NCBI GenBank assembly: GCA_002377245.1
Contig: DFPL01000015.1
Span: 1-7,209 of the forward strand
Reading direction: 5' to 3'
Source of the DNA: Enterobacteriaceae bacterium UBA3516
Lineage (GTDB): Bacteria; Pseudomonadota; Gammaproteobacteria; Enterobacterales; Enterobacteriaceae
DNA length: 7,209 nt
In this document: positions 6,009 through 7,209 of the stretch, in pieces
How the letters are laid out: each line of letters begins with the position of its first letter
How positions within the stretch are numbered: the first letter of the stretch is position 1
Made by a program: the position numbers and the translations under genes
Notes under the pieces: generated by a model
Database searches by the model: none
The model's input: only the letters and a program-made list of their open reading frames with translations
Told to the model about the DNA's origin: nothing

Positions 6009-6350
6009 ATGACTATTTCCGCTCAGGTTATCGACACCATCGTCGGGTGGATCGACGATAATTTGCATCAACCATTACGGATTGACGATATTGCCCGCCA
6101 TTCGGGCTACTCAAAATGGCACCTGCAACGGCTATTTTTGCAGTACAAAGGGGAGAGTCTGGGGCGCTATATTCGGGAAAGAAAGCTCTCGATGGCGGCG
6201 CAGGATTTATTGAACACCGATCAGAAGGTTTACGATATCTGCCTCAAGTATGGCTTTGATTCGCAACAGACGTTTACGCGGATCTTTACCCGTACCTTCC
6301 ATCAGCCACCGGGCGCTTACCGTAAAGAAAACCACCCGCATACGCATTAA
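6009..6350 (+). CDS. ramA: RamA, AraC/XylS-family global activator of multidrug resistance
   Basis: The 113-residue protein is a MarA/SoxS/Rob relative that consists only of the two-helix-turn-helix DNA-binding domain. It matches remembered Klebsiella, Enterobacter and Salmonella RamA along the full length: MTISAQVIDTIV at the start, the first recognition helix around YSKWHLQRLFLQYKGESLGRY (34-54) and the second half VYDICLKYGFDSQQTFTRIFTRTF (74-97). RamA binds marbox sequences to raise acrAB, tolC and micF expression, giving multidrug efflux and reduced porin. It has no effector domain, so its level is set by RamR repression and by proteolysis. GGGGAG lies 6 bases before the ATG, and the gap from romA is 33 bases, so it is transcribed with romA. 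Glycine at position 13 and serine at 32 differ from the Glu and Ala I recall in relatives. Confidence 0.96.
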   Translation: MTISAQVIDTIVGWIDDNLHQPLRIDDIARHSGYSKWHLQRLFLQYKGESLGRYIRERKLSMAAQDLLNTDQKVYDICLKYGFDSQQTFTRIFTRTFHQPPGAYRKENHPHTH

Positions 6351-6351
6351 T

Positions 6352-6383
6352 AAAAAACCGGCTGTCACCCAGCCGGTTTTTTT
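6352..6383. terminator. Bidirectional intrinsic terminator between ramA and the siderophore receptor gene
   Basis: CCGGCTG (6358-6364) pairs perfectly with CAGCCGG (6370-6376) around the 5-base loop TCACC. The stem is flanked by six A residues (6352-6357) and seven T residues (6377-6383). It therefore has a U-run in both directions and can end both the romA-ramA transcript and the convergent receptor transcript. It begins one base after the ramA stop and ends 12 bases before the receptor stop. Confidence 0.93.
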
Positions 6384-6395
6384 ATCAGCCAGGGG

Positions 6396-7209
6396 TTACC
6401 AGGAATAGTTCACGGTGGCGGTCAACGTGCGGCCCACGCCGTAGAAGCAGGCGGTGTCGCTGGCACAGGATGCCACATATTTGGTGTTCGCCAGGTTATT
6501 AACGTTAAACTGCACGGTGGCCCCTTTCAGATTGCCGTTCAGCTCGCCGAGATCGTACCCCAGCATCGCGTCATACAAATCCACCGATGCCACTTTGAAA
6601 GTGTTTTTCGCATCACCATAGCTGGTGCCGATGTAGCGCATGCCCACACCGGCGGTCAGACTCTTGAGCGGGCCAGAGGGCAGGGTGTAGCTGGTGAAGG
6701 CAGAGGCCATATGCGTGGGAATGCGCTGCGGCACTTTACCTTTTACGCCTGCGACCGTGGTGCTGGTCACTTCCGCATCGGTATAGGTGTAGGACGCAAT
6801 CATGTTCCAGCTATCCCACAGGGTAGAGTGAATTTCTGCTTCCACCCCTTTTGAGCGGATCTCACCGGCGTTTTCAAACCAGCCTTCCGTGCTGTTGTAG
6901 GTCGGTACGTTGGTCTGGCGCAGATCGTATGCGGCAACCGACATCAGCGTGTTATCCCTTGGCTGGTACTTCAGTCCCACTTCCGTCTGCTTACCGGTGG
7001 TCGGTTTGAACGGTGCGACGCCCGGTGCGCGGTTGGTTTGCAGGTTCGGCTCAAACGAGGTGCTGTAGCTGACGTACGGCGACAGGCCGAAATCGAACGC
7101 GTAGAGTAAGCCGGTACGCCAGGTAAATTTGCTGTCATTCTGCTGGGTAAGTGCATCCGAGGCGGTGAAGTCAATGGTGCGCACTTCTGACCAGTCATAG
7201 CGGCCAGAC
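6396..7209 (-). CDS. TonB-dependent ferric-siderophore outer-membrane receptor, C-terminal part (5' end outside window)
   Basis: About 271 C-terminal residues of an outer-membrane beta-barrel receptor are visible. The frame stays open to the window edge (SGRYDWSEV just before the GTG at 7184, which is an internal valine), so the start lies to the right. Typical barrel motifs are LSPYVSYSTSFEPN, the GLKYQP strand, NAGEIRSKGVEAEIHS and VNNLANTKYVASC near the end. The two cysteines at the end (codons at 6465-6467 and 6447-6449, in ASC..TACFYG) match the disulphide-bearing last loop of hydroxamate receptors such as FhuA and FoxA, so a ferrichrome- or ferrioxamine-type substrate is likely but not certain. 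The chain ends in Tyr-Ser-Trp, an aromatic C-terminal residue as needed for barrel assembly. Its promoter, and any Fur box, lie outside the window. Confidence 0.9.
   Translation of the reverse strand, partial: SGRYDWSEVRTIDFTASDALTQQNDSKFTWRTGLLYAFDFGLSPYVSYSTSFEPNLQTNRAPGVAPFKPTTGKQTEVGLKYQPRDNTLMSVAAYDLRQTNVPTYNSTEGWFENAGEIRSKGVEAEIHSTLWDSWNMIASYTYTDAEVTSTTVAGVKGKVPQRIPTHMASAFTSYTLPSGPLKSLTAGVGMRYIGTSYGDAKNTFKVASVDLYDAMLGYDLGELNGNLKGATVQFNVNNLANTKYVASCASDTACFYGVGRTLTATVNYSW

Noticed and set aside
5253..6071. Long open frame (272 codons) antisense to romA on the minus strand
   Set aside because: It lies wholly opposite romA and the start of ramA, has no recognisable domain and a residue make-up typical of an antisense shadow of a G+C-rich gene.
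7182..7184. GTG at 7184 as the start of the siderophore receptor
   Set aside because: The frame continues to the window edge with receptor-like residues, and the visible protein lacks signal peptide, TonB box and plug domain.
1..7209. A defence system, CRISPR array, mobile element or other undescribed system
   Set aside because: No repeats with spacers, transposase, integrase, toxin-antitoxin pair or effector gene was found; all eight genes belong to known families in a typical enterobacterial chromosome setting.

Overview
This window reads as chromosomal DNA of an enterobacterium (family Enterobacteriaceae). The strongest evidence is the ramR-romA-ramA multidrug-resistance regulatory locus at 4089-6350, an arrangement known from Enterobacter and Klebsiella; Salmonella has ramR and ramA. 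The proteins resemble the remembered RamR and RamA sequences of those genera closely but are not identical, so I do not name a genus. I see no tRNA, rRNA, insertion sequence, CRISPR array or phage gene. No stretch longer than 200 bases lacks a gene.

Left part (1-2866). The 3' end of an EamA/DMT-type membrane transporter gene enters from the left and meets, tail to tail with a 6-base gap, a DHA2-type MFS efflux transporter gene on the minus strand. Divergent from the MFS gene is an XRE-type regulator with a C-terminal MmyB-like ligand-binding domain. The 107-base region between them carries an 8-bp perfect inverted repeat that encloses candidate -10 boxes for both directions. This looks like a local regulator-efflux pair.

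Middle part (2859-4679, minus strand). Three genes, ramR, a yjbR/mmcQ-like gene and a phzF-like gene, run in one direction. All three start with GTG. ramR and yjbR overlap by 11 bases, and phzF follows after 73 bases, so they may be cotranscribed. The phzF stop overlaps the convergent XRE regulator stop by 8 bases.

Right part (4680-7209). The ramR/romA intergenic region holds a near-consensus promoter (TTGACG, 16 bases, TATAAT) overlapped by a perfect RamR-type operator (ATGAGTG-N6-CACTCAT). It drives romA (a membrane-anchored metallo-beta-lactamase-fold protein) and ramA (a small AraC/XylS activator), which lie 33 bases apart. A strong bidirectional terminator follows. The 3' part of a TonB-dependent ferric-siderophore receptor gene then runs off the right edge on the minus strand.

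From family knowledge, RamR represses romA-ramA. Ligands such as bile acids or drugs relieve that repression, and RamA then activates acrAB-tolC efflux and lowers porin levels. Here RamR, its remembered ligand-pocket residues and the operator are all intact, so the locus looks like a wild-type, inducible one. I found no clearly undescribed system. The points most worth a second look are the XRE/MFS operator, the linkage of yjbR and phzF to ramR, and a possible RNA structure over the phzF ribosome binding site.
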